A stretch of 64,000 nucleotides of DNA, taken from assembly GCA_964476835.1 (NCBI GenBank), contig CAYZCE010000007.1, positions 1 through 64,000 on the forward strand, written 5' to 3'. Each line of letters begins with the position of its first letter. Position 1 is the first letter of the stretch. The notes under the pieces were generated by a model. It was not told where the DNA came from. It made no database searches and saw only the letters and a program-made list of their open reading frames with translations. Below, piece after piece: positions 31,345 to 39,321 of the stretch. The position numbers were made by a program, and so were the translations under genes. The DNA is from PALSA-926 sp964476835. Lineage in GTDB: Bacteria > Pseudomonadota > Alphaproteobacteria > Micavibrionales > UBA2020.

Positions 31345-33987
31345 TTAGAAGTGAACCGTGCCGCGCAGCAGGCCGGATTGGGCCGTGTAGTCGGTCTTGT
31401 AGTTGTAGTCGTAGATCGCGGTCACGTCGAAGTTCGACTGCGTGGTGTAGGTCAGGCCTGCACCCGCGTTGAACTCGCTGCGCGCCGGATCTGCGCCGGT
31501 GGTCTTGAAGGTCGCGCCGCCGCCGACGAAGCTGGCGGTGGACTCGACGCTGTCGCCGGTGACGTCATAGGTGTAGTTGGCGTGCAGCGACGGCTTCAGC
31601 TTCTCGCCCGTTGCGGACTTGAGCTTCCATTCCGCCTGCAGGCCTGCGCCGACCTTGAAGACGTCGAAGTTGTCGCTGTCGACGCTCAGGAGGGTGCCGG
31701 TGCCGGTTTCGCTGTAGCCGTCCGTGTGCAGGTAGGTGTAGGTCGCAAACGCGGTCGGGGTCAGCACGATGCTGTGGCCCGCTTCGTAGTCCTTGCCCGC
31801 CAGCAGCTTGGCCGAGTACTGGTCGCTGCTGTAGTTGGCGTTCGCCGTCAGGCCAGCGGCACCCGCGTTGTGGCGGAAGGTGTCGATGTCGTTGTAAGCG
31901 TAGCCGACTTGGCCGGCGAGGAAGGCGTTGCCGCCCATTTCCTTGCTGCCGTAGACGGTGATGCCGTAGCTGTCGATGTCCGCGCCGGTCGTGTTGGCGT
32001 TCGACGAGTTGACGTTGGTGCGGCCGAAGTTGACGGCTGCGCCGAAGACGTCGTTCTTGTCGCCCGCGTACTTGGCGGTATCAACACCCATCGCGAAGCC
32101 GGCGGTATCGCTCTTGTAGCCGGCGATGCCGTCGCGGATGCCTTGCTGCGCCGCTTGGCCGTAGCCTTGCGCCCAAGCGCTGAGGCCCTTCGGCATTGCG
32201 CCGGCAGCCATACCGCTTGCGCTTGCATCGCCGTCACGCATTGCGATCATCGTCTTTTCGATAACCTGCAGCGCTTGGCCTTGTGCATCCAGCGTCGAGA
32301 CGATGCTGGAGCCGTTCAGGCCGGCCGGCTGTGCGCTTTCGAGTGCTGCGTTGAAGGTGGCAGCATCGGGAGCGGCGAGCAGCGTGGTGTACAGAGAGTG
32401 GCAAGACGCATCGGGATCCGCGCAATCCGACGAGATAGCGGAAGAGATCGACTTGTTGTTGCCGCCGGTCGCGACTTCCGAGAGCGTCTTGATGCTCGCG
32501 ATCTCGAGGATCAGGCTGTCGTGGTCGGGATCAGCAACTTGCGTCCAGGTGATCAGCGGGGAGCTGCTGATGTTGCCGGTGGTCAGGGTCGCGACGTCGC
32601 CGTAGTCGCCGTCGGTGCCGTCAGCGATGATGAACTGCTGGCCGACTTCGAGGTCGGTCAGCGACGAGATCGCGACGTTGACCTTGGTGCCTGCGCCGAT
32701 CGTGACGTCGCCCGAGCCAGTAATGTGACCGCCAATGATGTCGGAACCGTCAACTTCGGTAACCGTGGTCTTGATGGTCTGGCCAGCGGTGAAGTCGCCG
32801 TCGACGTAGAGGGTGTTGCCGCCCAGGTCGATGGTGTCGATCTGGCCGACGTTGCCGTCAACAATAAACTCGTTGCCAGCGCCGGTGATGTTCAGGGCCT
32901 TCATGAAGCCTTCGCCGCCCGTGCCGATATCGCCATGCAGGAGCAGGGAGTTATCGTCGAGGGAGATGTTCACGGTGCCTGCGCCCGCGCCTGCAGAAGC
33001 GCCGGCATAGGAGTTGATGTTACCCCAGCCTTCGCCGCCCGAGGTGATCGTGACGGTGTTGTCGCCGACGAGCGCGATGTTGTTGACGTCCAAGCCGTCG
33101 TTGAACGTCATCTTGTGCGTGCCGTAAGCAACGATCGTGCCTGCGTCAACGTAACCGTTGAAGTTGGTGGTGCCGCTGTCTTCGACATAAATGTCGTTGT
33201 CTGCGTCAACGTAACCGTTGAAGTTGGTGGTACCCTTGCTATCGATGACGATGTTATTGGCGTAAACGGTGCCGGTGACGTCGATCAGGGTGCTTGCAGT
33301 GGTGTCGCCGGTGCCGAACTGGACGACGTTGAGGCCGTCGTTGCCGCCGATGTTGCCGTTGATCGTCGCGCTGCCGAGAACGTTCAGGTTGCCGTAGTGG
33401 CCTTCGCCACCATTGTTGACCATGTCGCCGGTGAAGGTGATGCCGCCGCCGAGGACGACGGTGCCGTCATGGTCGTTGAAGTCGAGCGTGCTCAGGTGGG
33501 TGTCGGCGTTGAAATCCATCTCGCCGTCGCCTGTGAATACTGCGTTTTGCAGCAGGGCCGCGCCGTTGAAGACCATCTTGCCGTTGTCGGCGCTTGCGTT
33601 GAGGGCGGAGACGGTCTTCGAGAACGTGACGGTGCCGGTGCTGCCGCCAATGACGGCGTAGAGGTACGACGTGGTATCGGTTACCGCGCCGACGTCGCCG
33701 GAAACGGTGGAGCTGCCGTTGAACTCGAGCGTCCCGAAACCTTCGCCGCCGGTGGCGACGATGTTGCCGGTGATGTTGATGCCGGCGTCCACTGCGGCGG
33801 TGTCATCGCTCAAGAACTGGATAGCCGTGGCGGCCGAAGGATCATGGTCGATCAGGACACCCTGGCCGTCGATGACAACCGTGCCCGTGCCGGGCGCCTG
33901 GGAGTCCAGAGGCGATGCATGCGCGACAGCAGACATGGCGACCAGCGCAGTGCCGGCCAGCAGGGTTTTCTTGAAGATCGACGTCAT
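31345..33987 (-). CDS. Autotransporter 2 (type Va secretion), 880 aa
   Basis: It has the shared signal peptide (MTSIFKKTLLAGTALVAMSAVAHA), a low-complexity passenger rich in Gly, Asn, Asp and Thr with recurring motifs NFNGYVDA and GEGWGN/GEGFGT, and a C-terminal beta-domain from about residue 600 (SAWAQGYGQAAQQGIRDGIAG) ending in GLLRGTVHF. A C-X6-C pair (DCADPDASCHSLY) stands before the barrel, as in autotransporter 1. The passenger contains a 20-residue tandem duplication encoded by a 60-bp direct repeat. AAGGAG stands nine bases before ATG. The cargo is predicted to be displayed on or released from the surface; its activity is unknown. Confidence 0.88.
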   Translation of the reverse strand: MTSIFKKTLLAGTALVAMSAVAHASPLDSQAPGTGTVVIDGQGVLIDHDPSAATAIQFLSDDTAAVDAGINITGNIVATGGEGFGTLEFNGSSTVSGDVGAVTDTTSYLYAVIGGSTGTVTFSKTVSALNASADNGKMVFNGAALLQNAVFTGDGEMDFNADTHLSTLDFNDHDGTVVLGGGITFTGDMVNNGGEGHYGNLNVLGSATINGNIGGNDGLNVVQFGTGDTTASTLIDVTGTVYANNIVIDSKGTTNFNGYVDADNDIYVEDSGTTNFNGYVDAGTIVAYGTHKMTFNDGLDVNNIALVGDNTVTITSGGEGWGNINSYAGASAGAGAGTVNISLDDNSLLLHGDIGTGGEGFMKALNITGAGNEFIVDGNVGQIDTIDLGGNTLYVDGDFTAGQTIKTTVTEVDGSDIIGGHITGSGDVTIGAGTKVNVAISSLTDLEVGQQFIIADGTDGDYGDVATLTTGNISSSPLITWTQVADPDHDSLILEIASIKTLSEVATGGNNKSISSAISSDCADPDASCHSLYTTLLAAPDAATFNAALESAQPAGLNGSSIVSTLDAQGQALQVIEKTMIAMRDGDASASGMAAGAMPKGLSAWAQGYGQAAQQGIRDGIAGYKSDTAGFAMGVDTAKYAGDKNDVFGAAVNFGRTNVNSSNANTTGADIDSYGITVYGSKEMGGNAFLAGQVGYAYNDIDTFRHNAGAAGLTANANYSSDQYSAKLLAGKDYEAGHSIVLTPTAFATYTYLHTDGYSETGTGTLLSVDSDNFDVFKVGAGLQAEWKLKSATGEKLKPSLHANYTYDVTGDSVESTASFVGGGATFKTTGADPARSEFNAGAGLTYTTQSNFDVTAIYDYNYKTDYTAQSGLLRGTVHF
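33141..33231 (-). repeat. 60-bp-period direct repeat inside autotransporter 2
   Basis: A 31-base stretch at 33141-33171 recurs identically at 33201-33231. Both copies encode TNFNGYVDA in the passenger. The exact identity over 31 bases suggests a recent duplication or conversion. Confidence 0.9.
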
Positions 33988-34104
33988 AAATTTTTCTCCT
34001 TGAGAGTGAAAGGTTTGAATAGAACCGAAACATTTATAACAGCCGGCACCATATTAAGCATCGGCTGATTCAGCCCTGTCACAACTTTGGCGAGCGTTGT
34101 GTCT

Positions 34105-34118
34105 TTTATACAACAATG
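34105..34118 (-). promoter_or_regulatory. Shared 14-mer with TATAAA upstream of autotransporter 2
   Basis: The 14 bases here are identical to 44122-44135 upstream of autotransporter 4 (minus strand CATTGTTGTATAAA). Part of it is the outer arm of the hairpin at 34110-34149. It could be the -10 region of autotransporter 2, about 120 bases before its ATG. Confidence 0.35.
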
Positions 34119-34149
34119 CCCCGATCCGCATGGATCGAGGCATTGTTGT
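34110..34149 (-). terminator. Long hairpin (18-bp arms, one mismatch) after autotransporter 3
   Basis: Arms 34110-34127 and 34132-34149 pair at 17 of 18 positions around a 4-base loop. It begins 18 bases after the stop codon of autotransporter 3, the place where the other three have terminators. Unlike theirs it lacks a T-run and has a different sequence, so it may be a terminator or an RNA-stability element. Confidence 0.5.
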
Positions 34150-34167
34150 CCGATTGTTTTCTGAAAA

Positions 34168-37100
34168 TTAGAAACGTGCCGTCGCGCGCGCAACGCCGGC
34201 ATGGGCGCTATACTTGTCCTTATAAGTATAGTCGTAGTTCGCCGAGAGATCCCAATTCGACGTCGTGAGATATGTCAAACCGCCGCCGACGTTGAACGTA
34301 TGCGGCGACGGATCGATGCCGCGCGTGACGAACGACGTGCCCGGCGCGCCGATGAAGCGCGAGGTCGTCTCGATGTTGTCGTTGACGATGTCGTAGGAAT
34401 AGCCGAGGCGCACCGCCGGCTTCACGACGGAACCGTCGTAGTTGCGCACGTTCCATTCGGTGTTGAGGCCGATGCCCGCCTTGAACAGGTTGTAGTCCTG
34501 GCTGTCCACGCTCAGGCCCGCGGTGCCGATGCCGGTTTCGGCGTAGGAACCGTTGCTGAGGTGCGTGTAGTCGAGCGAGATGCTCGGCGACATCGTCATC
34601 GCGTAATCGACTGCGATGTCGTCGCCGATGGCCGCGCGGGCGGAATACTGGTCGCCGTCGTAATCCGCGCTGGCGGTGTCGTTGGCGGCGACGACGTTGT
34701 GGCGCTCGCTGCTGATGCTGTTGTGCGCATAGCCGACCTGGCCGTTGAAGAACATCTCGGAACCGAGGTCGTAGCTGGTGTAGAGGCCGAGGCCGTAACT
34801 GTCGACGCCGGTCGACGTGGTGTTAAGGTTCTTGGAGTCTGCGTCCGTCTTCGCGTAGTTGAAGGCAACCCCGACGACCGCACCGTTCAGCACGTTCGTG
34901 GAATCCACGCCGAACGCCATGCCATAGGTGTTGCTGGTGTAGCCGGCGACGCCTGTCTTGCTGTCATTGTCCTGCGTCGCCGCCTGGCCGTAGAACTGGC
35001 CCCAGACGTTTTCGCCGCTGATGAAGCCGTCGTCATAGCCGGCCGACACGCCGCTCATCGCCATCAGCGGGCCGCCGACATTGTTCTGGCGGAGATCCGC
35101 CATGCGCGTCTCGACGATGCTGGAGACGACGCCGCCCACGTTGAGCGACGCGACCTGCGCGCTGTTGTCAACGGTGGGCAGCAGGCGCGAGAGGATGTTG
35201 TTGAAAGCCGTCGCGTTCGGCGCGTTCTGCAGCGCGACCTGCGCCGCCAGCAGGCTGCCGGTCGCGCCGGCGCCGATGGTGTCGAGCGCGTTGCCGACCT
35301 GCACGTTGTTCCAGTTGGAGCCGAGGCTCGCCAGCGACACGCGGTGGACGACGAGGTCGAGGTCCGACGTGCTCGCGCCCTGCGTGAAGTTGAAGAGGTA
35401 GCTGTTGTCGGTGATCGTCACCGCGCCCACGCCCGCGCCGCCGGTGCCGTCGACGACCGTGAAGGTCGCGAGGTCCTGAACGTAGGACGTGAGGGACTGG
35501 ACGCTGACGTCGACCTTGGTGCCCGCCGCGATGGTGGCCGCGCCCGAGGACGTGATGTTGCCGCCCGTCGCGACCGTGCCGGCCGAAACCGCGCCGGTCA
35601 TCTGCGTCTGGATCGTCTGGCCGCTGACCGAATAAACGGAGCCGCCCGTAATCGCCAGCGTGTTGCCGCCGAGAGACGTTGTATCCGCGATGTTGACGTT
35701 GCCGCCCGCGACCGTCACCAGCTGGCCGATGCCGTTGGTGCCCACGGTGCCGCCGGTGCCCGCGAGGGTCAGGGCCTTGAGCGGGCCCGTCGCGCCGATA
35801 TCGCCGATCATCGACGCCGAGCTGTCGAAGATGAAGGTGCCTGTCGCGGGCGATGCCAGCGCGTTGTCGATGTCGCCCGTGAAGGTCTTGCCGCCCGCGA
35901 GATGGACGGTGCCGTTGTCGTTGAAATAGACGCTGCCGGTGACGTCGTCGTTGAACTGGACGCTGCCGGTGCCGTTGATGTCGATCGTCGTCGCCTGCAC
36001 CGCCTTCGAGAAGACGGCGTTGGAGCCGGTGACGCCGGTGTTGATGAGCGAGAGCGCACCCGTCGCGCCGACGAGGCCGGCGATCGCCTGGTTGCCACCC
36101 TGCAGGTTGAGCGTGCCGCCGCTGCTGATGCCGTTGTCGATGTTGCCGGTGACCGTCGTGCCGCTCGAGAGGTTGACCGTGCCGTTGTTGCCGACGAAGT
36201 CGATGTCGCCCGTCAGGCCGTTGAGCGTGACCGAGCCGTTGCCGACGTCGAGCGTCGCCGCCTTGACGTAGGACATGAAGGTGGTGTCGCCGCCCGCCGA
36301 GCCGGCGGTGACGAGCGCCAGCGCGCCCGTCGCGCCGACGAGGCCGGTGACCTTCTGCGTGCTGCCGAGCATCATGAGCGTGCCGCCGTTGCCGGTGGAA
36401 TTGTCGACCGAACCGGTGATGTCGGTGCCCGACGCCATCGTGACCGTGCCGCCGTTGCCGCTGAGGTCGATCTTGCCCGTCATGCCAGACATGGCGACGG
36501 TGCCCGCGCCGGTGACGTTGAGCGTGGTCGCGTAGACGTTGCTCGAGAACGTGTCGACGCCGGTATCGCCCGCATCGACTTCCTTGAGCGCCGCCGCAAG
36601 CGCGCCGACCTGGCCCGACACGGTGTTGCCGCCGTTGAGCAGCTGCAGCGTGCCGGCGTTGTTGGTGATCGTGGTGACCACGCCGGTGATCTTGCTGGCG
36701 TTGTCCACCGTCAGGACACCGTCGCCGAGGAAGTGCGCGGAACCGGTAAGGCCGGCGCCGAGGTTGACGGTGCCGGTGCCGCTGATGTTGAGGTCGGTCG
36801 CGGTGACGAGGCCGACGAAATCCGTGACCGAGCTTGCCGCGCCGGTGTTGATGGTCGCCGCCTTGACGGTGCTGCTGAAGGTGGTGTTCGAGCCCGCGAC
36901 GTTCGCGTTGAGGATCGACAGGGAGCCGACCGCGCCGCCGATGGTTTGCGTGCCGCCGAGCAGGACGAGCGTGCCGGTGCCGCCGGTCGCGCTGACGCCG
37001 CCGGTGATGTCCATGCCGCTGGCGAGCGTGAGGGTGCCGCCGGTCGCGCCGAGCGCCGCGCTGCCGACGAGGCCGCCGTCAAGCGTGACCGAGCCGGAAC

Positions 37101-39078
37101 CGACGTTGAGCGTCGCGGCGTAGACCGCCTGCGTCGCGTTGGAGAAGACCGTCGCGCCGCCCGACTGGCCCGCGTTGATGACGGAGAGGCCGGTGCCGAC
37201 GCCGCCGACCGCGCCTGCGATCGCCTGGCTGCCGCCGAGCAAGCTCAGCGTGCCGTTGTTGCCGCCGGTGGAGGTGATGTCGCCGCTGACCGTGAAACCG
37301 GAAGCGACGTTTACCGCGCCCGCGAAGTTCGCGAAATCGAGGTCGCCCGTCAGGCCCTTGTTCAGGTTGACCGTGCCGGTGCCGTTGACGAACAGCGTGT
37401 CGGTGTTGACAGTGGAAGAGAACGTGTCGGCCGAACCGCCGTTGCCGGCGTAGACGGCTTGCAGCGCCTTGGTGCCGCCGACTGCGCCGGTGACGGTGTT
37501 GCCGCCGTTGATCAGCGACAAGGTGCCGGTGCTGGCGGTCGTGGTGTTGACCGTGCCGGTGACCGTGCTGCCGTTGTCGATGACGACCGTGCCGTTATTG
37601 CCGCCGAAGGCGATCGAGCCGGTGATCCCGGTGCCGAGGTAAACCGAGCCCGTGCCGGTGACGTTAAGCGTCGTAGCCTTGACCGTGCCGGAGAATACGG
37701 ACGCGCCGCCGGTCGCACCCGCGTTGACGGCCAGGAGCGCGTTGGTCGTGCCGATATTGCTGGTGACGAATTGCGTGCCGCCTTCGAGCGTCAGCGTGCC
37801 GTAGTTGCCGTTGGCGGTGACGTCGGCGCCGAGATCCTCTCCCGTGCCGACGGTCAGCGTGCCGCCTGCGCCGGCGAAGGTGATGCCGTTGGTGATGTTC
37901 GTGGCCGTGCCGCCGAGGTACAGCGACGTGTTGGCGCTGAGGGTGACGGAATCAAGCGCGCCCGAAGCGCCCCAGTCGCCGTTGACGGTGACCAGCTTGC
38001 CGCCGGAGATGACGACCTTGTTGACGTCCGTGCCGCCGCCGCCATAGATGTTGGCCTCGACCGTGATGTTGCCGCCGGTGCTGTTGAAGGTCAGCGTGTT
38101 GGTGTCGGTGCCGGTCGCGTCGCCGAGGATGATGTCGCCCGCCTTGACGTCGCCATTGAAGGTCGCCGAGGAATTGAACGCGCCGTTGCCGTGGATGGAG
38201 ATGTCGTCGAGCGCGTAGTTGTCGCCGATCGCGCTGTTGAAGGTGACGCCCGCGCTGTTCTCGACCAGCAGGCTGCCCTGGCCGAGGCCCGCGCCGTCGA
38301 TGGTGCCGGTGACGGTCTGCGCGAAGTTGTCACTGAAGGCCAGCGTGCTCTGGCCGGTGCCGGTTTCGCCGAGGACGACGCCGCCGACGAAGCTGTTGGT
38401 CGCGCCGTTCAACGTCAGCGTGGCCTTGCCGTTATTGGCGGCTGTCACGTCGAGCTGGTCGTTGAAGGTCGCGTTGCCGTTGACGGTGACGGCGACGATG
38501 CCGTTCGTGCTTCCCTGCAGCGTCGAGGTGCCGTCAACCGTCAGCGTACCGCCGATGGTGACGTTCTGGGTCGCGCTGGCGCTGATGCCGCCGGCGTTAA
38601 CCGTCAGCGCGCCGCCGAGGTCGACGTCCTGCGTGATGGAAAGGGTGGATACGGCAGGCGAAGCGTTGGCGATGTTCTGGGCCGTCAGGTCGCCCGCGAT
38701 CTGCACGTCGAAGATCGTGGTGTTCATGTCGCTGCCGCTGAACCCTTCGGGGTTGTAGACATTGACGTTGCCGATGCCGCCGGCCGTGTCGGTGATCTTG
38801 CCGACGATGAAGATACCGCTGCCGCTGCCGTCGTAAGAAGTGCCATCGTTCCAGATGTTCAGATCCGCCGTGCCGGAGGTCAGCGTGAAGGAAACGTCGT
38901 CGCCGCCGCAGGCGCTGTCGACCGTCGTGCCTTTGCAGTTCGGCGTGCCGGTGCCGCCCCAGTATTCCGTGCCGACGCTCGAGATCGTGCGCGGGTTCGC
39001 ATCCGCATGCTGGGGCATCGCGGCGACGGCAACCAGTGCGGTCGCGGACATCAGGATTTTCTTGAAAGTGGCGGACAT
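34168..39078 (-). CDS. Autotransporter 3 (type Va secretion) with ~90-residue passenger repeats, 1636 aa
   Basis: The signal peptide (SATFKKILMSATALVAVAAM) resembles the others but is more diverged. The passenger has an N-terminal part with a Cys pair (NCKGTTVDSAC) up to about residue 400, then about seven imperfect repeats of roughly 90 residues (405-1050). Each repeat has strands of the type GTLxLLGGxQxVxGxVG, xxxFSSxVxAxTLNVxGTG and GLTGxIxFxGNNGTV. The beta-domain is about 1350-1636 (VWGQFYGQAATQDNDSKTGV ... ARATARF). The barrel is the most diverged of the four but keeps the VAGY and KTDADSKN blocks. Predicted as a large surface beta-helix; no catalytic motif was seen. Confidence 0.87.
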   Translation of the reverse strand: MSATFKKILMSATALVAVAAMPQHADANPRTISSVGTEYWGGTGTPNCKGTTVDSACGGDDVSFTLTSGTADLNIWNDGTSYDGSGSGIFIVGKITDTAGGIGNVNVYNPEGFSGSDMNTTIFDVQIAGDLTAQNIANASPAVSTLSITQDVDLGGALTVNAGGISASATQNVTIGGTLTVDGTSTLQGSTNGIVAVTVNGNATFNDQLDVTAANNGKATLTLNGATNSFVGGVVLGETGTGQSTLAFSDNFAQTVTGTIDGAGLGQGSLLVENSAGVTFNSAIGDNYALDDISIHGNGAFNSSATFNGDVKAGDIILGDATGTDTNTLTFNSTGGNITVEANIYGGGGTDVNKVVISGGKLVTVNGDWGASGALDSVTLSANTSLYLGGTATNITNGITFAGAGGTLTVGTGEDLGADVTANGNYGTLTLEGGTQFVTSNIGTTNALLAVNAGATGGASVFSGTVKATTLNVTGTGSVYLGTGITGSIAFGGNNGTVVIDNGSTVTGTVNTTTASTGTLSLINGGNTVTGAVGGTKALQAVYAGNGGSADTFSSTVNTDTLFVNGTGTVNLNKGLTGDLDFANFAGAVNVASGFTVSGDITSTGGNNGTLSLLGGSQAIAGAVGGVGTGLSVINAGQSGGATVFSNATQAVYAATLNVGSGSVTLDGGLVGSAALGATGGTLTLASGMDITGGVSATGGTGTLVLLGGTQTIGGAVGSLSILNANVAGSNTTFSSTVKAATINTGAASSVTDFVGLVTATDLNISGTGTVNLGAGLTGSAHFLGDGVLTVDNASKITGVVTTITNNAGTLQLLNGGNTVSGQVGALAAALKEVDAGDTGVDTFSSNVYATTLNVTGAGTVAMSGMTGKIDLSGNGGTVTMASGTDITGSVDNSTGNGGTLMMLGSTQKVTGLVGATGALALVTAGSAGGDTTFMSYVKAATLDVGNGSVTLNGLTGDIDFVGNNGTVNLSSGTTVTGNIDNGISSGGTLNLQGGNQAIAGLVGATGALSLINTGVTGSNAVFSKAVQATTIDINGTGSVQFNDDVTGSVYFNDNGTVHLAGGKTFTGDIDNALASPATGTFIFDSSASMIGDIGATGPLKALTLAGTGGTVGTNGIGQLVTVAGGNVNIADTTSLGGNTLAITGGSVYSVSGQTIQTQMTGAVSAGTVATGGNITSSGAATIAAGTKVDVSVQSLTSYVQDLATFTVVDGTGGAGVGAVTITDNSYLFNFTQGASTSDLDLVVHRVSLASLGSNWNNVQVGNALDTIGAGATGSLLAAQVALQNAPNATAFNNILSRLLPTVDNSAQVASLNVGGVVSSIVETRMADLRQNNVGGPLMAMSGVSAGYDDGFISGENVWGQFYGQAATQDNDSKTGVAGYTSNTYGMAFGVDSTNVLNGAVVGVAFNYAKTDADSKNLNTTSTGVDSYGLGLYTSYDLGSEMFFNGQVGYAHNSISSERHNVVAANDTASADYDGDQYSARAAIGDDIAVDYAMTMSPSISLDYTHLSNGSYAETGIGTAGLSVDSQDYNLFKAGIGLNTEWNVRNYDGSVVKPAVRLGYSYDIVNDNIETTSRFIGAPGTSFVTRGIDPSPHTFNVGGGLTYLTTSNWDLSANYDYTYKDKYSAHAGVARATARF
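35915..37866 (-). repeat. About seven tandem ~90-residue repeats coding for the passenger of autotransporter 3
   Basis: Repeats start at the GTxTxxxGxxITG motif and end at GLTGxIxF. They differ in many residues and somewhat in length (about 89-105), so they are old duplications. A partial eighth copy follows on the C-terminal side. Confidence 0.8.
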
Positions 39079-39271
39079 ATGAATAGCTCTCCCCGGCTGC
39101 GCGAATAATGCGCGATACGTAACACCGCTCGCGCCGGCCCTAGCCGGCAGAACGGATACACTATTGAAGATATGTCATTATTAGCAGAGATCGACCCGCT
39201 CTCCAACGGTGGTTTTGTTTTTTATCGGCATTTTAGGAATAACGTTAAGGAAAACGTGTGAGGGCGCGCGC

Positions 39272-39308
39272 AAAAAATCCCCCGGCCTTGCGGACGGGGG
39301 ATTTTTTT
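39272..39308 (-). terminator. Terminator of autotransporter 4
   Basis: TCCCCCG (39278-39284) pairs with CGGGGGA (39295-39301), with A-run and T-run on the two sides. The loop CCTTGCGGA matches the terminator after autotransporter 2. Confidence 0.85.
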
Positions 39309-39321
39309 GAGGCGAAGGTTC

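Noticed and set aside
34201..39108. Open frame of 1635 codons on the strand opposite autotransporter 3 (similar ones opposite autotransporters 1, 2 and 4)
   Set aside because: It is in the frame where reverse stops fall only on sense TTA, CTA and TCA codons, which this GC-rich genome avoids. The sense strand has signal peptide, barrel and terminator; the antisense product is Arg/Ala/Asp-rich with no family features.
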